A stretch of DNA of 64,000 bases from assembly GCA_030691385.1 (NCBI GenBank), contig JAUYEI010000027.1, positions 1 through 64,000 of the forward strand, in the 5' to 3' direction. Position numbers and translations under genes: made by a program. Below are positions 46,089-56,004 of the stretch, piece after piece; the first letter of the stretch is position 1; each line of letters starts with the position of its first letter. The stretch comes from Azonexus sp. (lineage in GTDB: Bacteria > Pseudomonadota > Gammaproteobacteria > Burkholderiales > Rhodocyclaceae). The notes beneath the pieces are model-generated. The model saw only the letters and a program-made list of their open reading frames with translations. It was not told the origin of the DNA and did not search any database.

Positions 46089-47091
46089 TGACAACCTCGC
46101 GAATGATGTCCAACTTCATCAGCGTCCGCTTTACCCCCTCGACATCGAGACGTTCCGTGTTGTGCGAGGTGTAATCATCGAGCGCCGAAACCTCCGTTTC
46201 GCCTTCGACAAAATACTTGTTGTAATTGAGATCCCTGGAATCAGCTGGCACCCGGTAATAACCACCCAAGTCTTCAACTCGCGCCATTTCTTCGCGAGAC
46301 AGAAGTGACTCGTAGAGTTTCTCACCATGTCGGGTGCCAATAGTCTTGATTTCATTACTCCGGCCAAGCAATTCCTTCATTGCCTGAGCCAGGTCACCTA
46401 CCGTGGATGCCGGTGCCTTCTGAACAAAAATATCCCCTGGGCGAGCGTTCTCGAAAGCATACAAAACGAGATCCACAGACTCTTCAAGCGTCATCAAAAA
46501 ACGGGTCATGCTCGGATCGGTGATCGTCAGTGGCTTATCCGACTGAAGTTGATCCAGGAACAAAGGAATAACTGAGCCTCGGGAAGCCATCACATTGCCA
46601 TAGCGGGTAGCAGAAAGAATCGTCTTCCCGGGATCGCAAAGCCGCGACTTTGCCACCATCAATTTCTCCATCATTGCCTTGGAAATACCCATGGCGTTAA
46701 TTGGGTAAACAGCCTTGTCGGTGCTGAGCACGACACAGCGCTCAACCTCGTTGGCAATCGCCGCACGCATCACGTTCTCAGCACCCAGCACATTCGTGCG
46801 AACCGCTTCCATAGGGTAGAACTCGCATGACGGAACCTGTTTCAACGCTGCGGCATGGAAAACATAATCAACTCCACGCAGCGCATCATGAATGCTGTCG
46901 TAGTTTCGTACATCACCAATGTAGAACTTGAGCTTGTCGCTATTCAAAGCGATACGCATGTCCTCTTGCTTCTTTTCATCGCGGCTGAAAATCCGGATTT
47001 CGGAAATATTGGTATGCAGGAAGCGCTGGAGAACAGCATTACCGAATGAGCCGGTGCCCCCGGTAATCAATAAAGTCTTATTCTTGAACAT
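46081..47091 (-). CDS. fnlA: UDP-GlcNAc 4,6-dehydratase/5-epimerase
   Basis: The 336-aa soluble SDR starts MFKNKTLLITGGTGSFGNAVLQRFL and has the STDKAVYPINAMGISKAMMEKLM active site. FnlA/WbjB/CapE enzymes do dehydration and 5-epimerisation of UDP-GlcNAc, the first step to UDP-L-FucNAc or UDP-L-QuiNAc. It lies 22 bp after the reductase gene. Confidence 0.95.
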   Translation of the reverse strand: MFKNKTLLITGGTGSFGNAVLQRFLHTNISEIRIFSRDEKKQEDMRIALNSDKLKFYIGDVRNYDSIHDALRGVDYVFHAAALKQVPSCEFYPMEAVRTNVLGAENVMRAAIANEVERCVVLSTDKAVYPINAMGISKAMMEKLMVAKSRLCDPGKTILSATRYGNVMASRGSVIPLFLDQLQSDKPLTITDPSMTRFLMTLEESVDLVLYAFENARPGDIFVQKAPASTVGDLAQAMKELLGRSNEIKTIGTRHGEKLYESLLSREEMARVEDLGGYYRVPADSRDLNYNKYFVEGETEVSALDDYTSHNTERLDVEGVKRTLMKLDIIREVVNA

Positions 47092-47113
47092 AATTGTCCT
47101 TTCAAAAATCGAT

Positions 47114-47968
47114 CTAGCCAAAATCCTTCATGGAGTTAACCAATTCAGCCCAAGGTTTTGGCTGGAATCCGGTAATCGAACGGAAGCGCGAAGAATCCAG
47201 CGAACGATCGATTACAAAATTCTCATCGGCTTCGATATCGATAGCTTTTCCATAGGCATTCGCTACCAGCCGCAATAGGTCATATTTGCTGATCGGATCA
47301 GCGGAAACATGATAAAGCCCTCGCAATTGCGGATACGGCAGGACGTGATCCCGGATTAACCGGGCAATTTCCACAGTCGGCAAGCCGGAAAAAATTGCTC
47401 TTCTGAACCCTTTCACCGAGCCGCTTTGCGAGAGAAACCAACCCACCAGACTTCTCGCACCTTCTAGTTCGTGACCAATGATCGACGTCCTTAGCGTGAT
47501 CGCGTTTGGATAGTCAACCTCGCCAAGGAATTTGCTGCGCCCGTATAGGTCCTTGGCATCCGAAAGATCTGCCTCGGTATACATCCCCTTGGAACCTGAA
47601 AACACACAATCCGTGCTCATATGAATAAAACGCGCGCCAGCAACAGTGCATAAACGAGCCAAGCGATGTGGTAGCAAGGAATTGATTGGAATCGCTGCTA
47701 ATGGGTCGTCAGCCTCAGAAAGTTGCTTGACCAGACCAATACAGTTGATGACTACATCAGGCTGAACCTTACTAAACACTGCCAACAGGCTATCCACACT
47801 CTCGACGTCGACACCTACAATCAAATGCGGCTGCACTACCAACGGGAGCAATTTGGCCGAACGATTCGAACGCACTGTTCCAAAAGCTTCAAAGCCGCGA
47901 CTCTCGGCAAAAACACGCAGTACCGCGTTGCCAAGCATTCCTGACGCACCAAGCACCAAAACTCTCAC
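47114..47968 (-). CDS. RmlD-like 4-keto reductase of the L-HexNAc pathway
   Basis: About 284 aa from GTG at 47968 (VRVLVLGASGMLGNAVLRVF) with AGGGGG upstream; GTG at 47989 is an alternative. The SDR active site is HMSTDCVFSGSKGMYTE and DLYGRSKFLGEV, an RmlD-type dTDP-4-keto-rhamnose-reductase-like protein. In the place of FnlB/WbjC of the L-FucNAc pathway this shorter RmlD-type protein resembles the reductase of UDP-L-QuiNAc routes (WbvR-like). So the end product could be UDP-L-QuiNAc; sequence alone cannot decide. Confidence 0.88.
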   Translation of the reverse strand: MRVLVLGASGMLGNAVLRVFAESRGFEAFGTVRSNRSAKLLPLVVQPHLIVGVDVESVDSLLAVFSKVQPDVVINCIGLVKQLSEADDPLAAIPINSLLPHRLARLCTVAGARFIHMSTDCVFSGSKGMYTEADLSDAKDLYGRSKFLGEVDYPNAITLRTSIIGHELEGARSLVGWFLSQSGSVKGFRRAIFSGLPTVEIARLIRDHVLPYPQLRGLYHVSADPISKYDLLRLVANAYGKAIDIEADENFVIDRSLDSSRFRSITGFQPKPWAELVNSMKDFG

Positions 47969-47999
47969 ATCTGCCCCCTGTTTACCCACAACATTCCTC

Positions 48000-49130
48000 T
48001 CACGTTTTTTTATGCTCTGCCAACTCAAATAGCCGGCACCACGTTTCCTGGGCAGTTATCTTCCAGTCATAGCGACCGCTTCGCAGCAAAGCAGCACGTG
48101 CAACCCTCTGCGCGTATTCACTATCACTCAAAACCTGAACCATCGCTCGCACGATGCCTTGAGAATCGAATGGCGAAAAATAGGCGATTTCCCCCCCGCC
48201 GAACTCGGGCATTGGCATCACGTTCGACGACAGCACAGGCCGTCCGCTCCCCATGGATTCCAGCAAAATATTTGGGCAGTTTTCGCAAGACGAGGCAAAC
48301 AGGATTGCATGGGCATGTTGATACCACGCCGGAAGACTTTCATACGGCGCCGCACCAGGCATCATCACTTGGCCATCAAGGCCGAGTTCCTGAACCAATT
48401 GAGCCACAGGCCCGGCCTCTGGCATGTCGGTCTCGCCAAGAAACACAAGGTTCAAGCCCTCGCGGAGTTTCATAGGTAATGCAGCGAAAGCACGGACGAC
48501 CTCACGGTGGTGCTTGTAGATGTCAAAGCGCGAAACATAGAGCAAGTATCGCCCCTCAGGCGCACCATTCGGACGAGGTAAAGCATGTCCAGCCGAACGG
48601 AATTTCTCACTGATCCCATGCGGGATCGTCACCGGATTCGGAATGCGTGCCAAGCGCTCGATCAGCCTGCGTGCGTAGTCGGAAATAAAGATGGTCAAAT
48701 CCGCTTGTGCCATGCTTCGCAACAGCACTCGCCGCAAAATCACGTTGCGCAACCGCTGCAAGCCCAAAGGCATGCTGCCCACCAACGCCGGATCGAACGG
48801 AATCATGTTGCGGAACATCGTAACGACCTTGCACCCAGTTGGAACGCGAGTGCCCACAACCCCGCCCGGACAGAACAGCACATCCGCACGTTCGCGACGC
48901 AAGAAGCGGGGTAAAACCCAACGCTCCCACAACGCTCGGAGCAACGGGTTGGTGGTTGGCCAACGACTGTAAGCACGCTTGATTTGTGGGTCAGCCGGCA
49001 ACTCAAGGGAGGCCGGTGCAAATACCAGCATCTCCACGTCCGTCCGTGCCGGCATGTGGGCGAAAATATTCTTGAGGTATGTCTGCCCACCGCCCATTCG
49101 AGCCGAGTACGCATTGACGACAATCTTCAT
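48000..49130 (-). CDS. GT4 glycosyltransferase
   Basis: The 376-aa GT-B protein starts MKIVVNAYSARMGGGQTYLKNIFAH and has the Rossmann E-x7-E-type segment SSCENCPNILLESMGSGRPVLSS in its C-terminal domain. GGGQTYLKN and PHGISEKFR are family blocks. The acceptor and donor are unknown. It overlaps the stop of asnB (ATGA). Confidence 0.92.
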   Translation of the reverse strand: MKIVVNAYSARMGGGQTYLKNIFAHMPARTDVEMLVFAPASLELPADPQIKRAYSRWPTTNPLLRALWERWVLPRFLRRERADVLFCPGGVVGTRVPTGCKVVTMFRNMIPFDPALVGSMPLGLQRLRNVILRRVLLRSMAQADLTIFISDYARRLIERLARIPNPVTIPHGISEKFRSAGHALPRPNGAPEGRYLLYVSRFDIYKHHREVVRAFAALPMKLREGLNLVFLGETDMPEAGPVAQLVQELGLDGQVMMPGAAPYESLPAWYQHAHAILFASSCENCPNILLESMGSGRPVLSSNVMPMPEFGGGEIAYFSPFDSQGIVRAMVQVLSDSEYAQRVARAALLRSGRYDWKITAQETWCRLFELAEHKKT

Positions 49131-50992
49131 GCGCTTTGCTCAACTTGACTCTTGTAAAACTGCAGCAGCACCAGAACACTCCAGAGCGCAGTATGCGCCT
49201 GCAATTTATTTTTCTGATGTGCTTTCCAAAGAGATCTCACGGCTTGTGCATTAAGTTCCAACGCATCAAACGCCTGATCGTCTTCCATCAAAGACTCACC
49301 CCAAGCACGCAGCCCCCCCCTTAACCATTGCGCCATCGGCACACCGAACCCCATTTTTGGGCGGTCCAGGATTTCTCTGGGGATGTACCGGTAAGCTAAC
49401 TGGCGCAGGAGGTACTTGTTGGTCCCATTCCGGATTTTCCAGCTCAGGGGAAGTTTGGCAGCCCACTCGATGATCTTGTGGTCGAGCAATGGATCCCTTG
49501 CCTCCAGGGAAAAAGCCATTGACCCCACATCTACCTTCTGCAAATAATCGTCAGGGAGAGTGTAGGCCAAATCGAGCCGCATTCCGGTTTCCGCATATGA
49601 CAAATCGCCAGGAAAATTTGAAGCACGTTCACTGAAAAGATATGAAAGTGGATGTGTTCCTTCCAATAGAGATGCCTTCATCAAATTGGTAGCATCTTTG
49701 ATAACGCCCCGCATAAATGCATAGGCAGGCGCGGAACCATCTATAGCAATAACTTTGCCGAGCCAACGCATGCGCTGCACTGACGAAAGTTGAGCCGAAG
49801 AGTTCAACATCTTGCGCAAAGCAAGCGGCATCCTGTGTGCCTGCTGCAGCCGGTTCATTATCTGGTAATAATGATATCCACCAAAAGCTTCATCTCCGCC
49901 ATCCCCAGAAAGGCTAACCGTCACCGATCTGCGTGCCAAACGCGAGACCGCCATGACAGGAAAGGCCGAATAATCGAAAAACGGCTCATCATACTGCTTG
50001 ACAAAAGTTGGCATGAGTTCGAGCAGGTCGTCGACCGCAAGCCGCTCGCACGTGTGTTCGGTGCCCAAGTGAGTGGCAACAGCCGCGGCAAACTCGCTTT
50101 CATCAAACACCTTGTCTTGGAAGCCGATAGTGAAGGTTCGTACCGGCTCCTTTGAATGCTTCATCATGTACGCCGCGACGAGTGAACTATCTATACCACC
50201 AGACAAAAATGCTCCGAGGGGCACATCACTGACCAACCGAAGACGCACTGAGTCATCGATCAATGCGTCAATTTCATCCAGCAAATCACTCTCTTGCGCG
50301 TCCCCCAAAGATTGATCTGTCTCGATATGGTCTGCCGACCAGTATTGCGTCTTTGTAACACCCTTACCTGTCACCGTCAGGTAATGCCCAGGTTCTAATT
50401 TCTGAACATTCTCAAAAATCGAGTAAGGCGCCGGCACATAGCCTGCCTCCATAAAATAACGAACCGCCTGCCTGCTAATCGAGCGACTCAACCCCGGTAG
50501 CAGCGCACAAAGGGCTGCGGGCCGTGAAGCAAAACCAAACGAATCGCCAACAGAGCAATAGAAAAGCGGCTTTACACCCAGGCGATCACGCGCAAGGAAT
50601 AATTCATTTTTCTCCGCATCCCAGATTGCGAACGCGAACATGCCTCTGAAATAGTCAAGAGCCTTAGTGCCAAACTTCAAAAAATAGGCAAGAACAACTT
50701 CCGTATCAGAATGCGACCGAAAATTATGTTCGCCTTGAAATAATGCCCGGAGTTCTTGATAGTTATATATCTCACCATTAAAAACAATATGGTAGCGGCC
50801 ACAAAACGAAACCATCGGCTGTGCAGCATACTCAGACAGATCAATGATGGAAAGCCGAGTATGCATTAACGTCGCAGGCCCAAGCCGTCGAATGCCCCGA
50901 CCATCTGGGCCACGTCTCTCGATAGCACGAAGAACTGTGTCGACCACCGCCTCTGAAAGATTTATATTAATAGAACCAGCAATGCCACACAT
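49127..50992 (-). CDS. asnB: Asparagine synthetase-like amidotransferase
   Basis: The 621-aa protein starts MCGIAGSININ, with the Cys2 nucleophile of the glutaminase domain (then RGPDGRGIRRLGPATLMHTRLSIIDLS). Its synthetase domain has FLSGGIDSSLVAAYMMK (PPi loop). In O-antigen clusters such AsnB (WbpS-like) proteins amidate uronic acids rather than Asp. A run of eight G on the coding strand (49313-49320) lies in the codons for LRGGLRAW near the C terminus. Confidence 0.94.
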   Translation of the reverse strand: MCGIAGSININLSEAVVDTVLRAIERRGPDGRGIRRLGPATLMHTRLSIIDLSEYAAQPMVSFCGRYHIVFNGEIYNYQELRALFQGEHNFRSHSDTEVVLAYFLKFGTKALDYFRGMFAFAIWDAEKNELFLARDRLGVKPLFYCSVGDSFGFASRPAALCALLPGLSRSISRQAVRYFMEAGYVPAPYSIFENVQKLEPGHYLTVTGKGVTKTQYWSADHIETDQSLGDAQESDLLDEIDALIDDSVRLRLVSDVPLGAFLSGGIDSSLVAAYMMKHSKEPVRTFTIGFQDKVFDESEFAAAVATHLGTEHTCERLAVDDLLELMPTFVKQYDEPFFDYSAFPVMAVSRLARRSVTVSLSGDGGDEAFGGYHYYQIMNRLQQAHRMPLALRKMLNSSAQLSSVQRMRWLGKVIAIDGSAPAYAFMRGVIKDATNLMKASLLEGTHPLSYLFSERASNFPGDLSYAETGMRLDLAYTLPDDYLQKVDVGSMAFSLEARDPLLDHKIIEWAAKLPLSWKIRNGTNKYLLRQLAYRYIPREILDRPKMGFGVPMAQWLRGGLRAWGESLMEDDQAFDALELNAQAVRSLWKAHQKNKLQAHTALWSVLVLLQFYKSQVEQSA

Positions 50993-50996
50993 GGCC

Positions 50997-52208
50997 TCAC
51001 CAAACCTTTGTATGAGATTTAAAATACCTGTCACCAAACAGCATTTCAAGAAAATTCAAAACAAAATAGATAAAAAATATTTTGAACAACAAGTAGGTAG
51101 TGGAAACCAAATAATCATGGAATATCGAAAGAACCAAGGCAGTGAGATAAAATGAATAAATATATACCCAAATCACACCTTGTCTGGAAGCTGATGATAC
51201 ATATTTGAAAAGCCCACCGATGAGGAACGCGAAAACAAGCGATGCATATCCAAAATATTGATAGTAAACACCCAGTGCCGTATATACATTTGTGCTGTAC
51301 CCCCCCGGCAAATCGGCATAGTCCATCTGCATGGCCAGAAGATCGAGGCCACCTAACGGCAACCCGAAGGCCTCAAGCTTGTTTGCCAAAGATTCAACAT
51401 CTCTCCAATAAACGATTGTGTCGCCACGCATGACATAATCAAGTGAACCAAGACCTCCAAAAATGTAGACGAATACGAACTTGAGTCCCTCAAGGGTATT
51501 CGCAACATCTGGCCGAAAGATCGGAAAGGTTACTGCAAACAAAAACAGGACAACTATACAAATAAATATGATGCGCTTTAATCGAACCAGCTTCAATTGG
51601 TAGAGAGTAAACAACAGCATCAAAATTGCACTCATAAAAAATGACCTTGATCCATCCAACATCGAGACACCAAGCGCCAGGCAAACTCCAAAAACAAACA
51701 GCCAATTAGATTTAACCGCATATCCACTAAAGAATCTTGACCGATACTTCATTGAATAGGTGACCCTGCGTTGCTGCAGCAGCACGAATCCCAAGGTCGC
51801 TAACCCAAAAAGAAGCTGATTGGCATTCACAAAATAGCTCATACCATCAATTACAGGATCTCCCTGCAGCATTGATTGGCGAATTTCATTCAATGCGGAG
51901 ACAATAGACCCAGAATACGATATAAAAGTTAATACATTTACTGCATAATATATATTGGCAAGTACCAAAACAATAACCAACGAAGCCAGCAATGATGGCG
52001 AAGCAGCAACTGACTTCTTCGGGAGCACTTTGAGTACTTTGAGTGCTCCAACCCCCCCCAAAAAAAATGCAAGACAAAAAGATAATACATAAACAAGTAC
52101 AACAAGGCTTACGGGACCAAACGATATGAAATAACCAAATATCGCAATTACCCAAGTACCGAGCAATATTAGTTCCGGAAAATCCGTTAATCTATTGCCG
52201 CTCATCAT
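50997..52208 (-). CDS. wzy: O-antigen/capsule polymerase-like protein
   Basis: The 403-aa protein is very hydrophobic, with about ten to twelve membrane segments and a large periplasmic loop in the C-terminal half (DYVMRGDTIVYWRDVESLANKLEAFGLP region and YADLPGGYSTNVYTALG). It has little similarity to others but the topology fits Wzy-type oligosaccharide repeat polymerases. The DNA is visibly more AT-rich than the flanks, typical of wzy. A coding-strand run of T8 then G8 lies at 52052-52067 (codons for FFLGGVGA). Confidence 0.82.
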   Translation of the reverse strand: MMSGNRLTDFPELILLGTWVIAIFGYFISFGPVSLVVLVYVLSFCLAFFLGGVGALKVLKVLPKKSVAASPSLLASLVIVLVLANIYYAVNVLTFISYSGSIVSALNEIRQSMLQGDPVIDGMSYFVNANQLLFGLATLGFVLLQQRRVTYSMKYRSRFFSGYAVKSNWLFVFGVCLALGVSMLDGSRSFFMSAILMLLFTLYQLKLVRLKRIIFICIVVLFLFAVTFPIFRPDVANTLEGLKFVFVYIFGGLGSLDYVMRGDTIVYWRDVESLANKLEAFGLPLGGLDLLAMQMDYADLPGGYSTNVYTALGVYYQYFGYASLVFAFLIGGLFKYVSSASRQGVIWVYIYSFYLTALVLSIFHDYLVSTTYLLFKIFFIYFVLNFLEMLFGDRYFKSHTKVW

Positions 52209-52252
52209 AAATGCGCTCCATCAAATTCCATAACAAATGCCGGCGCCTATTA

Positions 52253-53308
52253 TTAACAAAAAAACGAAATACTGTCTAATATGTTCTCGGACACTTTGTT
52301 TAGGGAGAATCTATTGATCAAGACATCTCTCGCAATGCGCCCGGCAGCTTCCCGTTTCGCAGGGCTACGAGAAAAAGTCGCGAATGCATCTTGCCATTCA
52401 TCACTTGAACCAGCGGCAATGCCGAAACTACCTAAGGATAGAACTTCTTTATTCATTCCAAAGGGCGATGCGATCACCGGTATGCCTGCTGCCATATATT
52501 GCAGCATCTTGAAGCTGCACTTACCTCGGGACAGATCGCTATCGTCGATCGGCATTATCCCCACATCAAATTCGTGCAGGAGCAAGTGCTCAGTAGTCGG
52601 ATTCCATGGTCGAAACAGCAATTGTTCCAATGGGACGGAGAGTTCAGTTGGTGCTCGATCCGCAACAATCATCAAGCGTGCCGACGGATGATCACTCAGG
52701 AACCTGACTAGGGAACCTTCAATCGCCTTAAGGAACCGAAAATTTCCAGAAGTACCGATCCACCCGATGACAAACGGCGAATCCGGATCCTTGGGCGTTA
52801 ATCTAGGCGCAAACCGATCGGCATCAACAGCGGTGGGAATCACACGAATGTTTGAGCAATACTGCGAGCACCAGTCTGCAAGAAACGCATTGCCGGCAAA
52901 GACCATATCAGCATACCCAACCAGTCGAGCGATTTGGCTCTTGCCCAAGGGATTGTAGAGCCAGATCGCGTCATCAATATCCACAATGAGAGGCTTCCGA
53001 AGCAGGCGCACCATGTCGTCCAACCCAGGAACGAAATTTCGCTCCAACCATGTCACATCAGTTCGATGGCTGCCAATGATTCCAGGAACGCGTAGCGCCA
53101 GATTTAGTGACATTTGTCCGATGACCAGCGGCGGAATATAGCGCGCCCGTACCTTGCCCAACTGTCCGGGAAGGCGCGCAGCCTGATCTAAGGCTGGACA
53201 GTATTCGCGCACATCAACACCGGCGCTACGCAAATTCGGCAAATGCTGACGAATCCTGAATCTTGCTGATGGTGTGTTATGCCCACTGGTCAAGGCGGCT
53301 ACGCGCAT
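52253..53308 (-). CDS. GT4 glycosyltransferase
   Basis: About 351 aa from ATG at 53308 (MRVAALTSGHNTPSARFRIRQHLPNL), the usual N terminus of the group; a GTG at 53386, overlapping the methyltransferase stop, gives a longer version. Conserved pieces are VDIDDAIWLYNPLGKS, TAVDADRFAP, WIGTSGNFRFLKAIE and KCSFKMLQYMAAGIPVIASPFG. Substrate unknown. Confidence 0.88.
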   Translation of the reverse strand: MRVAALTSGHNTPSARFRIRQHLPNLRSAGVDVREYCPALDQAARLPGQLGKVRARYIPPLVIGQMSLNLALRVPGIIGSHRTDVTWLERNFVPGLDDMVRLLRKPLIVDIDDAIWLYNPLGKSQIARLVGYADMVFAGNAFLADWCSQYCSNIRVIPTAVDADRFAPRLTPKDPDSPFVIGWIGTSGNFRFLKAIEGSLVRFLSDHPSARLMIVADRAPTELSVPLEQLLFRPWNPTTEHLLLHEFDVGIMPIDDSDLSRGKCSFKMLQYMAAGIPVIASPFGMNKEVLSLGSFGIAAGSSDEWQDAFATFSRSPAKREAAGRIARDVLINRFSLNKVSENILDSISFFC

Positions 53309-53378
53309 CGCGGATCCCGTGGAATCCGACAGCCAAGAAGGATAGATCGAATCGACTGCTTCATGATGATTTCCACCT

Positions 53379-54443
53379 TCAGCCACGCGCCACGGGCAGT
53401 TCAGATCTCGTTCCGGTTTTCTTCAAAACAAGATTGATAAAATCAGAATTTGTTTCCATAACTCGGCCAGACCAATCCTTCAGCAGCGCCACTTGCTTCG
53501 CCACTTCGTGCATGTCAGTGCCACGGAATTGCGCTATGGCAAGCGACTCATCCAGCGTTTCAAGCTTGGAAACGAAGGTCGCCTCTGTTTCGAATCCAAG
53601 GGTGCGCGTCAAATTGAGGGCTCCTTCGAATGTCGGAATTGCCAAGTGACGTGGCGCTTCAAGCCCACGCCAATTTTCCCGGAGCGTGTGAAGGACGACG
53701 CTTCCAGCGTTTGGCAAACTGATAAGAGCTATTCCTCCGACCTTGAGCGCACGAGAAATAGCCAGAAGCAAGGATTTCGGATCATGCACATGCTCCAGTA
53801 CATGGGAACAAACGACGCAATCAATCTTGTTGTCGAAATCCGCCAAGGCCTCATAAGTACCTTGAATGACATCATGTCCCGATGCCCTGACAACCCTTAC
53901 CGCTTCGGGATCCATTTCGATCCCTAGCGTACTCCACCCTAGCTGTTTAGCAGAATTCAGAAACTGTCCATCTCCGCAACCCACGTCTATGACCTTACCT
54001 TTGGGTAAGCGATTCAACACTTGCAAAATAAATGAAGGTGAGGCGACCCTCCGCCTAAAAACAGATAAAAGCGGAAACATGAATCGGGGAAATGGAAGAC
54101 GAGGGTTAAGTTTTATACCAAACCACGCAAAATAACAAAGATTCCGAATCAGGCTTTTGCTTGTCGATAATGCGTAGCTGCCCCTGGATAGGCCATGGGT
54201 ATAGTAGGTTAAGTATGCCATCCCAATGGACTCCTGCGTTGGCCTTGGATCCAAATAAAGCGCGCTACAGTTCTGGCATGCCCAATAATTCCATTTTCCC
54301 GGAGCACATTGAAAAGCCCAATCCTGAATATTCGGATACTCAAGAACACGCTTGTTGGATCCGCAATACGGGCAAGCTCCCACGTTCTCAAGATTTTCTA
54401 GTGGCCAAGATTGATCAATTATCGACGCATTCGTGTTAGACAA
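53379..54443 (-). CDS. Class I SAM methyltransferase with N-terminal zinc domain
   Basis: The 354-aa protein has an N-terminal C-X2-C ... C-X2-C ribbon (ACPYCGSNKR and YWACQNCSALYLDPRP), then the methyltransferase core with KGKVIDVGCGDGQFL and VVCSHVLEHVHDP, a Methyltransf_23-type enzyme. Probably methylates a sugar of the glycan or its precursor. The start is a TTG (54443) overlapping the wzx stop, since no ATG lies nearby. Confidence 0.87.
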   Translation of the reverse strand: MSNTNASIIDQSWPLENLENVGACPYCGSNKRVLEYPNIQDWAFQCAPGKWNYWACQNCSALYLDPRPTQESIGMAYLTYYTHGLSRGSYALSTSKSLIRNLCYFAWFGIKLNPRLPFPRFMFPLLSVFRRRVASPSFILQVLNRLPKGKVIDVGCGDGQFLNSAKQLGWSTLGIEMDPEAVRVVRASGHDVIQGTYEALADFDNKIDCVVCSHVLEHVHDPKSLLLAISRALKVGGIALISLPNAGSVVLHTLRENWRGLEAPRHLAIPTFEGALNLTRTLGFETEATFVSKLETLDESLAIAQFRGTDMHEVAKQVALLKDWSGRVMETNSDFINLVLKKTGTRSELPVARG

Positions 54444-55710
54444 GGTTTTGTTCTTTCTTAAAATACCTATTGACTGCGAAGTGGAGCAGCATCAAATCAA
54501 GAAGTACGCGTAACAGCCATGCTGTCGCCGCCCCAAGCAAACCGAAAACAGTTGCTAACCAATATAAGACCACGAAATAAAAAGCCAACTCAACGAGATG
54601 AAACATTGCAGTCAAACGCGGTTTGCCCAGTGCGTGAAGTACGGTATAAGGAAGTTGAGCAATCGAGTTCAACCAAATACCCACAGCTAATATCAATACG
54701 ACAGGCAACGCCTTCTGCGCGAAATCAGGGGTTAACCACAATGAAAGGACTGGATAAGCAAGTGCTGCCGCTATCATACAAGCGGCTAACATCGTGAACG
54801 CTATTCGCCGTTGATTGATTTTGTAAATGTCGACCAGGGCGCCACCCCGAAGCGGGGTTAATATTGGCAACAGAGCTCCACAAAGCGCTACTGGAATAAT
54901 CAATAGACGCTGCAATCCTTCTTGAGGTATCGCGTAGTACTGCAATTGTTCAGCACCCACCACCCCGGCAACAAAAAATCGGTCGCCATAAATCATTAAC
55001 GGTCCAATAACCCCAGAAACGGTCACCCAGAAGCCGTACGAGAAAAGCGCCCCAATCTGACTTTTAATTGCCAATGAACCTGTTGAATTGAACAAGTGAT
55101 ATCTCAACTGAATCAGACTCAACATAACCACAATCAGACGCGCGCCAACCAAATAGAGTGCAATACACCATAAAGTATTACCGTGCAAGCTGACGGATAA
55201 CGCTGGGAGCGCAAACATACTCAGACCAAAAAAAAGCCGAATTACGTTTGATTCAGCAAACCTTCCAAACCCCTCCAGAGCGCCTCTCAGACCACTCGTA
55301 ACCGTTGTTGGCAATACACCAAGCGCGGCAATTTGGAACGCAAGTTGTGTATCTGATTGCCATTCCGGACTAATCTTTAGCCAACTATGAGCAAGTAATG
55401 GGGCGATGAGCAACATTACAATCGCTCCGACTACTCCGGTCACAATCGTCACTAAAAGCCCCGCTTTTAGAGCCCCGCTGACTTTGGCATCCTGCCCATC
55501 TGCAAGCAGTTTACTAATTTCAAACGTAAGTGCACGCCCCACTCCCATATCAAATAACCCAAAATAACCGATTAAGGCCCAAATAAGTGCAACGACACCA
55601 AAAGCTTCACCCCCCAATTGTTTTAGGATAAAGGGTATAAACGCAACCCCAGCCAATAGCGGCAAGCCTGTTCCCACCATATTCCATATGGTATTGCGCC
55701 TTAGCGACAT
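54436..55710 (-). CDS. wzx: Wzx-type repeat-unit flippase
   Basis: The 424-aa protein has about twelve transmembrane helices of the MOP/polysaccharide transporter superfamily, starting MSLRRNTIWNMVGTGLPLLAGVAFIPFILKQLG (read in parts). Conserved FGLFDMGVGRAL and YGDRFFVAGVVG. It moves undecaprenyl-linked repeat units across the inner membrane. First gene of the wzx-to-wzz run. Confidence 0.92.
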   Translation of the reverse strand: MSLRRNTIWNMVGTGLPLLAGVAFIPFILKQLGGEAFGVVALIWALIGYFGLFDMGVGRALTFEISKLLADGQDAKVSGALKAGLLVTIVTGVVGAIVMLLIAPLLAHSWLKISPEWQSDTQLAFQIAALGVLPTTVTSGLRGALEGFGRFAESNVIRLFFGLSMFALPALSVSLHGNTLWCIALYLVGARLIVVMLSLIQLRYHLFNSTGSLAIKSQIGALFSYGFWVTVSGVIGPLMIYGDRFFVAGVVGAEQLQYYAIPQEGLQRLLIIPVALCGALLPILTPLRGGALVDIYKINQRRIAFTMLAACMIAAALAYPVLSLWLTPDFAQKALPVVLILAVGIWLNSIAQLPYTVLHALGKPRLTAMFHLVELAFYFVVLYWLATVFGLLGAATAWLLRVLLDLMLLHFAVNRYFKKEQNLV

Positions 55711-56004
55711 GTCGCAGGCGTCCTATATAAATCTGACTGGTATAATTCCATTTCGTCCATATCTACGGCGCACGAAACACCCAGGGGCTCCGCACTCGAA
55801 TGGTATAAATTTCCTGAATCCGTGGTCATAGAAGTTCGCCCTGCTCCTGAAGGGCGATTCGCATGATTTTTGCGGATCAGACCCGGTTGATGCCGGCTCC
55901 CGAGAGCGGAAACGAGAGGACTGCGTCGTTTTCCTCGTCTGAAAGGTGGCGTTGGCGAGACGGTATCAACTCAGTTGGGCACTCCCCCGCACACCGCTAC
56001 CTTT
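55711..56004. other. Gene-poor gap between wzx and the IS element
   Basis: No confident gene. A short minus-strand frame ending LSFPLSGAGINRV (around 55886-55965) looks like the tail of a lost gene but I do not recognise it. GGCGTTGG occurs at 55948 as well as in the IS terminus at 56005. The region should contain the promoter for the leftward wzx run; no clear -10/-35 pair was found by eye. Confidence 0.5.
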
